Counted from the stretch's first letter, positions 25,374 through 34,796 are shown. The stretch: DNA of 64,000 nucleotides from Aquimarina amphilecti (GCF_900109375.1 NZ_FOAB01000004.1:496001-560000); one strand, 5' to 3'. The notes: generated by a model from the letters alone, not told the origin. Numbers and translations are program-made.

Positions 25374-26303
25374 ATGAGTATTCTTATAATCTTTAATAAT
25401 AAAGATCCCGAACCGTGGAAGAAAGTATTAACCAGTAAATTACCAAATGCTATCATTGAACTATATCCAACAGTAGAGGATATTGCTGCCGTGGACTTTG
25501 TTGTTTGTTGGAAACCAGAAAAAAATATATTAATGCAGTTTCCAAATATAAAAGTTATTCAATCCGTTGGTGCTTCGATAGATCATGTTACGAATTCACA
25601 AGTAATTCCAAAAAATAGTAAGATCACAAGAATTGTAGATACGAAATTATCTAGGGATATGTGGGAATTTTTGTTAACCATCGTGCTTACACAATTGAAG
25701 AATACCAAAACGTATTTGCAACAACAAGAACAAAGAATTTGGAATCAGAAAGAATATAAATCAATAGATAATACGACCATTACTATTTTAGGTTTAGGAA
25801 CTATTGGAGGATATGTTGCAGAGAAATTTGCAGCATTAGGATTTATCGTAAAAGGATGGAGTAATTCGAGAAAAGAAATTTCTGGCGTAGAAAGTTTTAA
25901 TAGAAGAGAATCGTTTGATTCTTGTTTAAGTCAATCAGATTTTTTAATTAACCTATTGCCTTTGACTGATGAAACTAGAGATATAATAGATCGAAATGCG
26001 CTAAATAAACTAGCTAACGATGCATTTTTTATTAATGTAGGAAGAGGCGAACATTTGATAGAAACTGATTTAATAGAGTTATTGGATACGGATAAGTTAG
26101 CAGGTGCTTTTCTAGATGTTTTTAGAAAAGAACCATTACCAAAAGAGCATCCTTTTTGGCAACATTCCAAAATTCAGATAACCCCACATGTGGCAAGTTT
26201 AACTAATGTAGAAAGCGCAGCAAATCAAATAGCAGAAAATTATAAACGATTTTTGAATCATCAGGAGCTATTAAATTTAGTTTCGTTAAATAAAGGTTAT
26301 TAA
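25374..26303 (+). CDS. D-isomer-specific 2-hydroxyacid dehydrogenase (GhrA-like)
   Basis: 309 residues from the ATG at 25374 (MSILIIFNNKDPEPWKK). The NAD(P) site TITILGLGTIGGYVAEKFAA is G-x-G-x-x-G; catalytic residues appear as INVGRGEHL (Arg), FRKEPLP (Glu) and ITPHVAS (His). The overall form, with a short N-terminal domain and ending in an N-terminal-domain helix, fits glyoxylate/hydroxypyruvate reductase A. It reduces glyoxylate, hydroxypyruvate or similar 2-oxo acids in the cytosol. It is divergent from the Lrp gene and followed after four bases by a VOC-family gene. Confidence 0.87.
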   Translation: MSILIIFNNKDPEPWKKVLTSKLPNAIIELYPTVEDIAAVDFVVCWKPEKNILMQFPNIKVIQSVGASIDHVTNSQVIPKNSKITRIVDTKLSRDMWEFLLTIVLTQLKNTKTYLQQQEQRIWNQKEYKSIDNTTITILGLGTIGGYVAEKFAALGFIVKGWSNSRKEISGVESFNRRESFDSCLSQSDFLINLLPLTDETRDIIDRNALNKLANDAFFINVGRGEHLIETDLIELLDTDKLAGAFLDVFRKEPLPKEHPFWQHSKIQITPHVASLTNVESAANQIAENYKRFLNHQELLNLVSLNKGY

Positions 26304-26307
26304 TGAT

Positions 26308-26724
26308 ATGGATACAAAATTTCATTTAGCATTTAAGGTAAAAGATATAGAAAGTACTATTGCGTTTTATCACACCATACTTGGATGTGAGTTAGGAAGA
26401 CAAACAGAACATTGGGTAGATTTTGATTTTTTTGGACATCAGCTTTCTGCTCATATGTCGGATAATATGCCAGAGTTAGATTATTGTGGAAAAGTAGAAA
26501 ACCTTAAAGTTCCGATTCCTCATTTTGGTTGTATTTTAGATGATTATGTATTTCGGGATATTAGAAATAGATTAGAGGAACATAGAATAGATTTTATTTT
26601 TAAACCTCAAAAAAGATATCAAAATGAAGAAGGAGAACAACAGACAATGTTTGTTTTGGATCATAGTAAGAATCCTATAGAGTTTAAAACTTTTAAGGAT
26701 GATCAAGGTGTTTTTAAATACTAA
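26308..26724 (+). CDS. VOC-family (glyoxalase/dioxygenase fold) protein
   Basis: 138 residues. FHLAFKVKDIESTIAFYHTI is the first β-α unit with a metal-ligand His, followed by HWVDFDFFGHQLSAHMS. A second βαβββ unit has PIPHFGCILDD and ends MFVLDHSKNPIEFKTFKD with the Glu ligand. The order matches vicinal-oxygen-chelate proteins such as fosfomycin-resistance and dioxygenase-like members. It starts four bases after the dehydrogenase stop and must be co-transcribed. The pair suggests a small aldehyde or 2-oxo-acid pathway; the exact reaction is not visible. Confidence 0.85.
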   Translation: MDTKFHLAFKVKDIESTIAFYHTILGCELGRQTEHWVDFDFFGHQLSAHMSDNMPELDYCGKVENLKVPIPHFGCILDDYVFRDIRNRLEEHRIDFIFKPQKRYQNEEGEQQTMFVLDHSKNPIEFKTFKDDQGVFKY

Positions 26725-26817
26725 ATTGCCGGTTAAAGTAAAGAAATTTATATGTTGTAAAGTGTTACATAATATGAAAAATTGGCATAGAAATTGAAAT
26801 TCAACAAAATTGAATCA

Positions 26818-27312
26818 ATGAACGATAATCTGAGTGAAATCAAAATCAAAGTTTATGATAGATGCTCTCTAGAATTTTTAGAGTACGAAACGGAATTGGA
26901 AAGTGAAGAATATGATGCTAGCAGATTTAAGCTTGAAGGACGAAATGTTTTAAGTAGAACTGCTAAAATTACACCAAAAAAGGTAGGGCAATTCGTTACT
27001 TTTTGGAAACGAAAAGATAATGGACCTATTGAGCCATATCATGAATCTGATCAAATAGATTTCTATATTGTTAATGTACGAGCCCGGAATGAGTTTGGGC
27101 AGTTTGTATTTCCAAAATCTGTGTTGATTAAAAAGGGAATTATATCAACAGATATGAAAGAAGGGAAAAGAGCATTCAGAGTATATCCTAAATGGGATAT
27201 TACATCAAGCAAGCAAGCCGAACGATCTCAAAAATGGCAACTGAATTATTTCTATGAAATTAATGATGAAACCGATTTCAAAAAAGTTTTAGAGTTATAT
27301 AAAAATAAATAG
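26818..27312 (+). CDS. MepB-family protein
   Basis: 164 residues from the ATG at 26818 (MNDNLSEIKIKVYDRC); an in-frame TTG lies 24 bases upstream but is less likely. The blocks LEYETELESEEYDASRFKLE, RTAKITPKKVGQFVTFWKRK, GPIEPYHESDQIDFYIVNVR and FPKSVLIKKGI, then KWQLNYFYEIND, match MepB, first named in the mepRAB locus of Staphylococcus aureus. MepB-family proteins are small cytosolic proteins of unknown activity. No MepA-type MATE pump is near. An inverted repeat follows the stop. Confidence 0.8.
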   Translation: MNDNLSEIKIKVYDRCSLEFLEYETELESEEYDASRFKLEGRNVLSRTAKITPKKVGQFVTFWKRKDNGPIEPYHESDQIDFYIVNVRARNEFGQFVFPKSVLIKKGIISTDMKEGKRAFRVYPKWDITSSKQAERSQKWQLNYFYEINDETDFKKVLELYKNK

Positions 27313-27323
27313 TATAATCTTAA

Positions 27324-27358
27324 GTCATAATTCTAAGTTTTTTTGGACGAATTATGAC
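27324..27358. repeat. Inverted repeat after the MepB-family gene
   Basis: GTCATAATTC (27324-27333) and GAATTATGAC (27349-27358) are perfect 10-bp complements around a 15-base loop with a T-run. It could be a terminator or an operator. Confidence 0.4.
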
Positions 27359-27553
27359 AATTGAATGATTTATTTGATTTTTTTTGCGCTTAAATTCTTT
27401 AGAATTAGTCTTAATAAATTTTATTTTTTACTAAATCATGGTTAATTAAATGTTAAATACAGGTGTATTTGATCTTAATCTTGCGGTAAATTCCCCTGTA
27501 TTTTTTTTCTTTTTTTTAAATCTTTATTTTTTGTTTAACCTATTGATTTTCAG

Positions 27554-27574
27554 TAATGCAATACAGTTGCATTA
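27554..27574. promoter_or_regulatory. ATGCAA-N5-TTGCAT inverted repeat (copy 2)
   Basis: TAATGCAA (27554-27561) and TTGCATTA (27567-27574) with spacer TACAG; the same core and spacer length as at 11939-11959. It lies 182 bases before the secreted S8 protease. The surrounding gap 27313-27755 also holds a TAATTTTG -7-like box at 27676-27683 and a weak CCTGTATT/T-run hairpin near 27495, but no gene. Confidence 0.4.
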
Positions 27575-27755
27575 TTAAAAACAAGGATGTGTTTTGTAGT
27601 GTTAGTAAGGGGTGAGTGGAGTGTAGCCTTTTGGTTGTTATGTGTTTTCCGTATTTTTTTGTTGTGATTAATCTCTAATTTTGGTGTTCTAATTTTATTA
27701 GAACTCAACATTTAATTTAAAACTAAAATTAAAACTTAACGCAAAATTAAAAATC

Positions 27756-28973
27756 ATGAAAACTAGACTAAGAATTTTAAGTACAGTAACAGTCTTTTCT
27801 TTTCTCTTTTACAGTTGTGAAAAAGATGGAGAAGCAATTACAAATTTAGATTCAGAAATTGAAGCTATAGATGCTGTAGGAGCTGATCAGGCTGTACCTG
27901 GAGAGTATATAGTAATTTATACAGAAGATGAATCTATTTCGGGTAAAAGTATCGAAATAAAAAGTAAATCGATACAAACATTATCCAAATATGCAATAGC
28001 GGATGATAATATAAAACAAACTTATAGTAATGCTATTCAGGGATTTGCAGTTAAAAACTTGTCTGAAAAGCAAGCAGACCTGCTTAGAAATGACCCTGAA
28101 GTAGCTTATATAGAGCCAAATTATATTCAAAAGTTGGATATTAAAATGGGAGAGCCTGTGAGTACGCTACCAGCAACGGTACAAAACAAAGCGGTAACTA
28201 ATGATTCGCAGTTAGCTAATGGAGAATTTCTTCCTTGGGGAATAAACCGAGTAGGTAGAGCAAATGGTGCAGGAAGAACTTGCTGGATAGTGGACAGTGG
28301 TATTGCGCCGCATAGTGATTTAAATATTGACAGTGGTCGAAGTAGAAGTTTCGTTGGTGGATCTTGGCAAGATCAAAATGGACACGGAACTCATGTAGCA
28401 GGAACGGTAGCTGCTAGAAATAATGGTTCTGGAGTTATAGGTGTGGCATATGGAGCAACTGTAGTTTCTGTTAGAGTTTTAAACGCTGCTGGGAGTGGTG
28501 CTACTGATGGAATTCTTGCAGGTATAGACTATGTTGCTAATAATGCTAGTAGTGGAGATACTTGGAACTATAGTGTTGGGTTCCGTAATCGATTTACATC
28601 GCAAGCAATTGATGATACGTTTAGAAATTTAGAAAATACAACTTATGGTGCTATGGCAGCCGGTAATAGTAACGATGATACTCAATTTTATTCGCCGCAA
28701 AGGTTACAAACTAGCCGTTCTTGGTGTGTTGGTAATATGACTAATGTAGATGCTCCTGCATCTGGGTCTAATTTCGGACAAAGTGTAGATCGTTGGGCTC
28801 CAGGTACAGCAGTATGGTCTACTTGGTTGAATGGTCAGTTTAACAATATCTCAGGTACTTCTATGGCATCACCACATGTAGCAGGGATATTATTATTACG
28901 AGGTAACAGTACAGCAATAGATGGATCTGTAAGCAAAGGAGGATATACAGCTCCTATAGCTACCTTAAATTAG
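27756..28973 (+). CDS. Secreted S8 (subtilisin-like) serine peptidase, lipoprotein
   Basis: 405 residues. A lipoprotein signal (FSFLFYSC) is followed by an I9-type inhibitor propeptide (about 48-125; PGEYIVIYTEDE, then GFAVKNLSEKQADLLRNDPE and VAYIEPNYI). The catalytic triad is D180 in CWIVDSGIAP, H210 in GHGTHVAGT and S369 in SGTSMASPHVAG, with an oxyanion Asn in AAGNSND. The protein ends soon after the Ser block and lacks a type IX secretion C-terminal domain, so it is probably anchored by lipid rather than sorted by T9SS. It is a broad-specificity extracellular or periplasmic protease by family. A strong terminator follows. Confidence 0.92.
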   Translation: MKTRLRILSTVTVFSFLFYSCEKDGEAITNLDSEIEAIDAVGADQAVPGEYIVIYTEDESISGKSIEIKSKSIQTLSKYAIADDNIKQTYSNAIQGFAVKNLSEKQADLLRNDPEVAYIEPNYIQKLDIKMGEPVSTLPATVQNKAVTNDSQLANGEFLPWGINRVGRANGAGRTCWIVDSGIAPHSDLNIDSGRSRSFVGGSWQDQNGHGTHVAGTVAARNNGSGVIGVAYGATVVSVRVLNAAGSGATDGILAGIDYVANNASSGDTWNYSVGFRNRFTSQAIDDTFRNLENTTYGAMAAGNSNDDTQFYSPQRLQTSRSWCVGNMTNVDAPASGSNFGQSVDRWAPGTAVWSTWLNGQFNNISGTSMASPHVAGILLLRGNSTAIDGSVSKGGYTAPIATLN

Positions 28974-28996
28974 AAATAAATAATTTTGAATTTGCT

Positions 28997-29024
28997 AGAG
29001 GCTGGTAATTCCAGCCTCTTTTTT
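28997..29024 (+). terminator. Rho-independent terminator of the S8 protease gene
   Basis: AGAGGCTGG (28997-29005) and CCAGCCTCT (29011-29019) form a 9-bp GC-rich stem with a TAATT loop and a T-run. It begins 24 bases after the stop codon. Confidence 0.85.
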
Positions 29025-29114
29025 GTGTTTCTAAGAGAAGTTATAGGAAATATTTTAAATATTATTAGAAATTAGATTCTACAAGTTGTTAAATTTTCAA
29101 TATGTGTGATAAAT

Positions 29115-29144
29115 AAAAAACCGAGACATTTGTCTCGGTTTTTT
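29115..29144 (-). terminator. Terminator at the end of the TolC operon
   Basis: AAAAAACCGAGAC on the left pairs with GTCTCGGTTTTTT on the right around a short loop; A-run on one side and T-run on the other make it work in both directions. It lies 28 bases beyond the TolC stop and marks the left end of the export locus. Confidence 0.85.
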
Positions 29145-29171
29145 ATTTAGTTTTATAGTAAGATTTAATAC

Positions 29172-30593
29172 TTACAGAGTATTACCTCTATAAAACTCTA
29201 AGATTTTTACACGAAGTAGGTATTCGTATTTAGCATTTGTAAGATTAGTTCTTGCATTATCTAGATTATTTTTACTAGTTATATAGGCTATGAAATTAGA
29301 TACTCCATTATTAAATCTAATCTCATTTACCCGATAAGATTCTTCGAACGCACTTACTTGATTTTGTAAGCTTTCATAACGATTAAACGCTGCTTGCATA
29401 TCAAAATGAACTTGTGAAATAGCATTTTTTACTTCTAGTGAAGTTCGTTCTAATTCGATAAGAGATTCCTCAGCTTTAATTTTTTCTAAAGCTACATTGT
29501 TTTTTGCTCTAAAACCATTAAAAAGAGGAATGTCTACTGCTATACCAACAACTGTATTTAGATTATTATCGAATTGGTCTAAGTATTCAATCTTTTCTCC
29601 TCTAAATTGTGTTTGTTCTGTGAAGATGGAGATCTCTTCATTATTAACTGTTACAAAATCTCCAGTTTCTACAATATCTGACCCTATTTCAGTAAAAGTC
29701 TCCGCAACACTGGAGTAGTTGGTGTTTAATTGTCCGAAAAACGAAATTTCAGGTATGTATTGAGCTCTAGCGACTTTTATTCCTTTTTCAGCAGCTTTAG
29801 CTCTTAATTCTTTAGCTTTAAAGGTGGCTAGGTTTTTCATAGCGTCATTAAATACGTCTTCTGATGAAAGTTCGTATTTTTCAAAATCGAGCAAGATTGA
29901 TGTCTTATCTGTTTCTATATTTTTACGAATATTCATTAATCTTGTAAGACTTAGTTTAGCATTGTTTAGATCACTTTCAGCGGCTAGAATATTAGTTTCA
30001 TCAATAGTTTTTTGTCCTTTTATATCTGCATAATCAGCGGGATTACCAAACTCTTCACTATATAGATCTTCTTGTTGTTTTAATTGTTTATCAGTAGCTA
30101 TTAATCTAGCTTTTGCTAAAGCTAATACATCTTTTCTATTAAGCACTTGGAGATAGGCCAAAGTAACGTTGAGAATTAATGTTTGTTTAGCCTCTTCTAT
30201 TTCCATATCAGAAGCTTGTCTATTCAGTCTTTGTTGTCTAACAGTATTGAGTAATCTAAAACCATTGAATATAGTAGCATCTAGATTTAATCGTGCGTTA
30301 GAAAACGTAAGTTCTTGATTTATAAAATCATTTGTAAAAGGATCAATACTTCTTCCGTTGTTTACACCAATATTATAGTTTCCATTTAATGATGGTAATA
30401 TGTTTGCTTTTGCCTGTTTATGATTAATCTTAGCAGTGTTAGCATTTAACGTTGTAGATTTTAGATCTAAGTTGTTTTCTAGTGCAACCGCTATACATTG
30501 GGCAAGAGAGTATCTTTCTGTGTCTTTCTTTTGTGTAAATCCAATGAATTGTAAAAGAAAGACACTGATACATATAATTGATTTCAGTGACAT
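29172..30593 (-). CDS. TolC-family outer-membrane efflux protein
   Basis: 473 residues. A signal peptide (IICISVFLLQFIGFTQ) is followed by two repeats of long helices with β-strand breaks: YSLAQCIAVALENNLDLKST is the classic TolC start. The second half contains IPLFNGFRAKNNVALEKIKA (outer-membrane factor 'PLF.G...' block) and ends FNNGVSNFIAYITSKNNLDN, then REIL-like RVKILEFYRGN. It trimerises to form the outer-membrane exit duct of a tripartite exporter. It is the last gene of the second minus-strand operon, 11 bases after the MacB-type ATPase. It is the only TolC in the locus, so it probably serves all six permeases. Confidence 0.92.
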   Translation of the reverse strand: MSLKSIICISVFLLQFIGFTQKKDTERYSLAQCIAVALENNLDLKSTTLNANTAKINHKQAKANILPSLNGNYNIGVNNGRSIDPFTNDFINQELTFSNARLNLDATIFNGFRLLNTVRQQRLNRQASDMEIEEAKQTLILNVTLAYLQVLNRKDVLALAKARLIATDKQLKQQEDLYSEEFGNPADYADIKGQKTIDETNILAAESDLNNAKLSLTRLMNIRKNIETDKTSILLDFEKYELSSEDVFNDAMKNLATFKAKELRAKAAEKGIKVARAQYIPEISFFGQLNTNYSSVAETFTEIGSDIVETGDFVTVNNEEISIFTEQTQFRGEKIEYLDQFDNNLNTVVGIAVDIPLFNGFRAKNNVALEKIKAEESLIELERTSLEVKNAISQVHFDMQAAFNRYESLQNQVSAFEESYRVNEIRFNNGVSNFIAYITSKNNLDNARTNLTNAKYEYLLRVKILEFYRGNTL

Positions 30594-30604
30594 GGTTTGT
30601 TAGA

Positions 30605-31273
30605 TTATTCAGAGACGATACGTCCGTCTAAAAGATTAATAATTCTTGATCCATAAGAAGCATTGTTTTCAGAATGAGTGGCTTGTATTATTGTAACACC
30701 TTCATTATTTAATTCTGAAAATAATTCCATGATTTCCGTACTTTGTTTAGAATTTAGATTTCCGGTTGGTTCATCTGCTAGAATTAGTTTTGGTTTGGTG
30801 ATTAATGCTCTTGCTATTCCTACTAATTGTTGTTGCCCACCACTTAATTGAGATGGGAATAGATCTTTTTTACCTACAATATTAAAACGATCCAACATGT
30901 CAGCTACTAGCGCTTTTCTTTCAGAAGATTTTACATTTTTATAGAGTAGGGGAGTTTCAATGTTTTCATAAACATTTAATTCGTCAATAAGATGATAGGC
31001 CTGAAAAACAAAACCGATGTATTCTTTGTATAGTTTAGATCGTTGTTTTTCTTTCATAGTATGTACCGCTTCATCTAAAAAAGTATAACTACCTTCCGTA
31101 AAATTGTCAAGCATACCGATACAATTTAGCAATGTAGATTTGCCAGATCCTGATGGGCCCATTAAAGAAATAAATTCACCCTCTTCAATTTGTAAGTTTA
31201 TATTGTCAAGTAGCGCTATTTTCTTTCCACCTGAATTAATTACTCTTGATGTATTGTTAAGTTGTAAGATCAT
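30605..31273 (-). CDS. ABC transporter ATPase (MacB/LolD type), second
   Basis: 222 residues. Walker A G39-PSGSGKST47, Q-loop VFQAYHLIDELNVYENIETP, signature LSGGQQQLVGIARALITKP (the usual R after QQQ is L), Walker B LILADEPTGNLNS and the H-switch ATHSENN are all present. It belongs to the LolD/MacB/FtsE-type group that drives FtsX permeases for envelope export. It lies between the GIN-domain gene (250 bases upstream) and TolC (11 bases downstream). It differs from the ATPase at 47301, so the locus has two motor subunits for six permeases. Confidence 0.93.
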   Translation of the reverse strand: MILQLNNTSRVINSGGKKIALLDNINLQIEEGEFISLMGPSGSGKSTLLNCIGMLDNFTEGSYTFLDEAVHTMKEKQRSKLYKEYIGFVFQAYHLIDELNVYENIETPLLYKNVKSSERKALVADMLDRFNIVGKKDLFPSQLSGGQQQLVGIARALITKPKLILADEPTGNLNSKQSTEIMELFSELNNEGVTIIQATHSENNASYGSRIINLLDGRIVSE

Positions 31274-31523
31274 ATTTGTTTTTTACTGATGATTATTTAT
31301 GTTGTTTAATTGGATCTTGTAAAAATTACGTCAGTTTGAGTTTCCATCTCAGAAGGAGGCATCAAAAACAAGTATTTTTTATGTTGAAAAATTTGTATTC
31401 ATCTTAGTTATTCGTCTTGGGCGAATGGTATCATGAATTTGTCTTTCTGGCCGACAGGCAAGTAAATTCTCTCTCCTTATGTAACCGCAATTTTTATTGA
31501 TCGAATTCATCTTTTTTAATTTA

Positions 31524-32267
31524 TTATTGAATTTCTGATATTTCTACGTCTCCAATATTTATACCTTTTTGAATGCTTGCATCACCTTTGTAGTATAATT
31601 TTGCTTCTCCAAAAGCTGTAAGTTTGATGCGATCTGAAGCTTGAATTTTAAACTCGGCCTCTCCAAAAGCTTTTAATTTGGTGTTTTTATTATCTACACC
31701 GAGTAGATCCGAAGTACTTTCTCCAAAGGCGGTTATTTTCTGATTTTCGATGGTTCCGTTTTTAATTTCTAGTGTACTGGCACCATACATATCGACATCA
31801 AAGTATTCGAAATTCACATCGTTTAAAACCATTTGCGACTCTCCATAAATTTTTAATCGAAATGCTTCTGCCGTGATCTTACTTTTGCAAACTGTAGCTT
31901 GTTCTCCTCTAATAGAAAGATCAGTAATTTGTTTGTAATTTATAGTTAAGGTAAGTACTTTCCCTTTATAGATAGGTACTTTTCTTTTAGTACCATTAAT
32001 GATTACTGTTTTAGTTTTTGTAGTTTCTTTAGCATCATCTAGATAGACACGAAGTACATTTCCTTTTACTTCAATATTTATTTTGTCTTCTGGTTCGGTA
32101 CTGTTTTCAATGATTACAGATTCTTCATTGCTTGCTACAAATGTTGTTTCTATATGTGGACTGATAATTACTTTATCGAAAGTACTAACGTTTTTCTTTG
32201 TTTGCCCAGCTAATAAATGCGCAATAGATAATGCAACTAAGGCCAAAAAATATTTTAAATGTTTCAT
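31524..32267 (-). CDS. GIN-domain (DUF2807) periplasmic protein
   Basis: 247 residues with a signal peptide (YFLALVALSIAHLLAG, then Q). The mature protein reads TFDKVIISPHIETTFVASNE, IINGTKRKVPIYKG, LTLTINYKQITDLSIRGEQA and a run of short β-rungs (AFRLKIYGESQMVLNDVNFE, TAFGESTSDLLG, AFGEAEFKIQ, TAFGEAKLYYKGDA). Repeated FGE turns at about 12-20-residue spacing fit the right-handed β-helix of 'head GIN' proteins. These are extracytoplasmic and proposed to act in adhesion or envelope sensing. It is embedded between the sixth permease (53 bases) and the ATPase of the exporter, which points to an accessory or sensor role. Confidence 0.85.
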   Translation of the reverse strand: MKHLKYFLALVALSIAHLLAGQTKKNVSTFDKVIISPHIETTFVASNEESVIIENSTEPEDKINIEVKGNVLRVYLDDAKETTKTKTVIINGTKRKVPIYKGKVLTLTINYKQITDLSIRGEQATVCKSKITAEAFRLKIYGESQMVLNDVNFEYFDVDMYGASTLEIKNGTIENQKITAFGESTSDLLGVDNKNTKLKAFGEAEFKIQASDRIKLTAFGEAKLYYKGDASIQKGINIGDVEISEIQ

Positions 32268-32320
32268 GATGAATGAGTTTTTATGTTCGTTTTATATGAT
32301 TGAATTGATGATATTATTTT

Positions 32321-34753
32321 TTATTCGGTTTTAAGACTGTTGATTGGGTTTGTAATAGCGGCTTTAATTGTTTGAAAACTTAAAGTGAGAACAGCAATCA
32401 ATAAGGTAATTATTCCCGTCAGAGCAAAAACCCACCAATTTAGCTGAATTCTGAAAGCAAAATCTCGTAACCAACTACTCATAAACCACCAAGCAATTGG
32501 TGTTGCGATTAAAAAGGCAAATACGATTAATTTTATAAAATCTTTAGATAATATTTTCACTATAATCGTTGTAGAAGCTCCTAAAACTTTACGTATTCCA
32601 ATTTCTTTAGTACGTTGTTCCGCTATATAGGTAGCTAATCCAAATAGCCCCAGTGCGGCAATAATAACAGCTAGAACTGTAAAAATTAAAGCAATGGTTC
32701 CTATTCTTTTTTCTTGTCTATACATATTTAGAAAGGAATCATCTAAAAAACTATATGTAAATGATATTTCTGGAGAAGCTGCTTCATATTTTTTTTGAAT
32801 TTTACTAATGAAACCTTCTACATCCGTTGTGTTAAATCGATATGCGGTTCTCCAACTGTTATCACCTAATCTTAGGCTTAAAGGACCGACATCTTGTCGT
32901 AAGGATTCAAAATTGAAATTTTTTACTACTCCGATGATGGTGTAGATTGTTTTTTCGTTATTCTCCATTGACTTGTACAGTTTCTTACCGATTGGGTTTT
33001 TAAACCCTGTTAATGCAACTGCTTTTTCATTTAGTATAATAGCGGTAGAGTCTGTTCCAAAAGAGCGAGAAAAATTTCTTCCTGCCATAATTTCCATTCC
33101 CATGGTTTCTATATATTCATAATCAGCTCTCCAATATTGCATATTAAAACCGTTTTCTGCAGTGGCCACAATTTCTGTACTAAAAGTTGTATCGGATCTG
33201 GCGGATTTAGATACAGGAATGTACCCTGCGAAGGACGCGGATTTTATTTCTGTAAGTTGTGTAATCTCTGATTTTAATGATTTTCTAGTTTCATCAGGTA
33301 AATTAGAATTTTCTACAATCAATACTTGATCTTTATTAAATCCAACATCAGTAGTTTGAATATGTTTGAGTTGTTGATAAACTACAATAGTCCCAATGAT
33401 GAGAACAATAGATGTAGTAAATTGAAAAATAACTAAGAAATTTCTTAAGGTATTTTTATTCATTCCTTTTGCTAAATTTCCTTTTAATACAGTTATCGGT
33501 TGGAATTTAGAAAGGAAAAAAGCTGGGTATATACCTGCTAAGGGCCCTACAACAAAAGGTAGTAATATTAGAAAAATTAAAAATTGAGGCTGTAATAAAG
33601 CTTTTATCGAAATTTCTTTTCCTGCTATATTATTAAACCAGTCTAAAGAAATGAATACAAATAAAATAGCAATACTATGTGCTATTACCACAACCAAAGT
33701 GGACTCACTTAAGAACTGAAAAATTAATGATTTTTTCTCTGTTCCTAATACTTTACGAATACCTACTTCTTTGGCTCTACCAGATGATCTTGCTGTAGTA
33801 AGATTCATAAAATTTGTACAAGCAATAAGTAATATAAATAGGGCAACAGCAGAAAAAATGTATACATATTTAATAGAACCATTAGCACTGAGTTCTATAC
33901 TTTGTGATGAATGTAAATGAATGTCTTTAAGCGGAACTAAGGAGTATTCAATTTTGTTACCAGAAGCTTCAATGTCCTCCATACTTTTAACTTCCATGTA
34001 TTGAGACATCTGAGGTAATAAATATTTTGCTACAACTTCTTTAAAATTGGTAGTAAACTCTTTATAATCTGTACCTTCTTTAAGGACTATATAGGTATGA
34101 AAATTATGACTTAAATAATTTCCAAAATCATAATTTACATTAGCCATTGAAATTAAAAAATCAAGATGGAAATGAGAATTCTTAGGCATGTCTTTTATAA
34201 CAGCCGTAACTTTAAATAAAGTTTTACCATTACTATTGACCTCTAAAATTTCTCCCATTGCTTGATCCACACTACCAAAATATTTGATAGCAGCTTTTTC
34301 TGAAATGACAATAGTATTAGGGTCTTGTAATGCTGTTTTTGGATTTCCTTTTAAAGCAGGAAATGTAAAAACATTAAAAAAAGTAGAGTCTACATAAGCA
34401 ACTGAAAATTCTTCTATAAGTTCTGTTCCTTTTCGGATTAATCTTGATCCTTCAGAAGCATATATTCTAGTATATTCTTCTACTTCTGGATAATCTTTTT
34501 TTAATGTCGCTCCCATTGGGTCCGAACTTACTGCCATATGAATTTCAGTACCGCCAAAGAGTATGTCAGAGTTGATCCTATAAATGTGATCTGCCTTTTT
34601 ATGAAATTGATCAAAGCTTAATTCGTCCGTTACGAATAAAGCTATAAGGATGAAACAACCAATTCCTAAAGAAAGTCCAATTGTATTAATAGTAGTTATC
34701 CCTTTATTTTTAATAAGGTTTCTCCAAGCTATTTTAAGATAATTTCTGATCAC
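32321..34753 (-). CDS. FtsX/MacB-type ABC permease 1 (head of the second operon)
   Basis: 810 residues with a GTG start (complement of 34751-34753). The order is TM helix (about 17-42), large periplasmic MacB domain, three TM helices (about 285-430) with CTNFMNLTTARSSGRAKEVG, then IRKVLG, a second TM (VIFQFTTSIVLIIGTIVVYQ), a second periplasmic domain and three C-terminal TM helices with EQRTKEIGIRKVLGAS, ending NPINSLKTE. This double FtsX/MacB layout is typical of about 800-residue Bacteroidota permeases. It uses ATP hydrolysis in the cytosol to move or bind substrates in the periplasm. It is the first gene after the sigma-54-like promoter at 34785-34812 and is followed by the GIN gene. Confidence 0.92.
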   Translation of the reverse strand: MIRNYLKIAWRNLIKNKGITTINTIGLSLGIGCFILIALFVTDELSFDQFHKKADHIYRINSDILFGGTEIHMAVSSDPMGATLKKDYPEVEEYTRIYASEGSRLIRKGTELIEEFSVAYVDSTFFNVFTFPALKGNPKTALQDPNTIVISEKAAIKYFGSVDQAMGEILEVNSNGKTLFKVTAVIKDMPKNSHFHLDFLISMANVNYDFGNYLSHNFHTYIVLKEGTDYKEFTTNFKEVVAKYLLPQMSQYMEVKSMEDIEASGNKIEYSLVPLKDIHLHSSQSIELSANGSIKYVYIFSAVALFILLIACTNFMNLTTARSSGRAKEVGIRKVLGTEKKSLIFQFLSESTLVVVIAHSIAILFVFISLDWFNNIAGKEISIKALLQPQFLIFLILLPFVVGPLAGIYPAFFLSKFQPITVLKGNLAKGMNKNTLRNFLVIFQFTTSIVLIIGTIVVYQQLKHIQTTDVGFNKDQVLIVENSNLPDETRKSLKSEITQLTEIKSASFAGYIPVSKSARSDTTFSTEIVATAENGFNMQYWRADYEYIETMGMEIMAGRNFSRSFGTDSTAIILNEKAVALTGFKNPIGKKLYKSMENNEKTIYTIIGVVKNFNFESLRQDVGPLSLRLGDNSWRTAYRFNTTDVEGFISKIQKKYEAASPEISFTYSFLDDSFLNMYRQEKRIGTIALIFTVLAVIIAALGLFGLATYIAEQRTKEIGIRKVLGASTTIIVKILSKDFIKLIVFAFLIATPIAWWFMSSWLRDFAFRIQLNWWVFALTGIITLLIAVLTLSFQTIKAAITNPINSLKTE

Positions 34754-34796
34754 GATTTTAGTTTTTGTATTGATTGCTGAATTTGATATTTATATA

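Noticed and set aside
27756-28973. Type IX secretion sorting domain on the S8 protease
   Set aside because: The chain ends about 30 residues after the catalytic Ser region with no C-terminal β-sandwich or KxxG-type motif; a lipobox at the N-terminus explains export.
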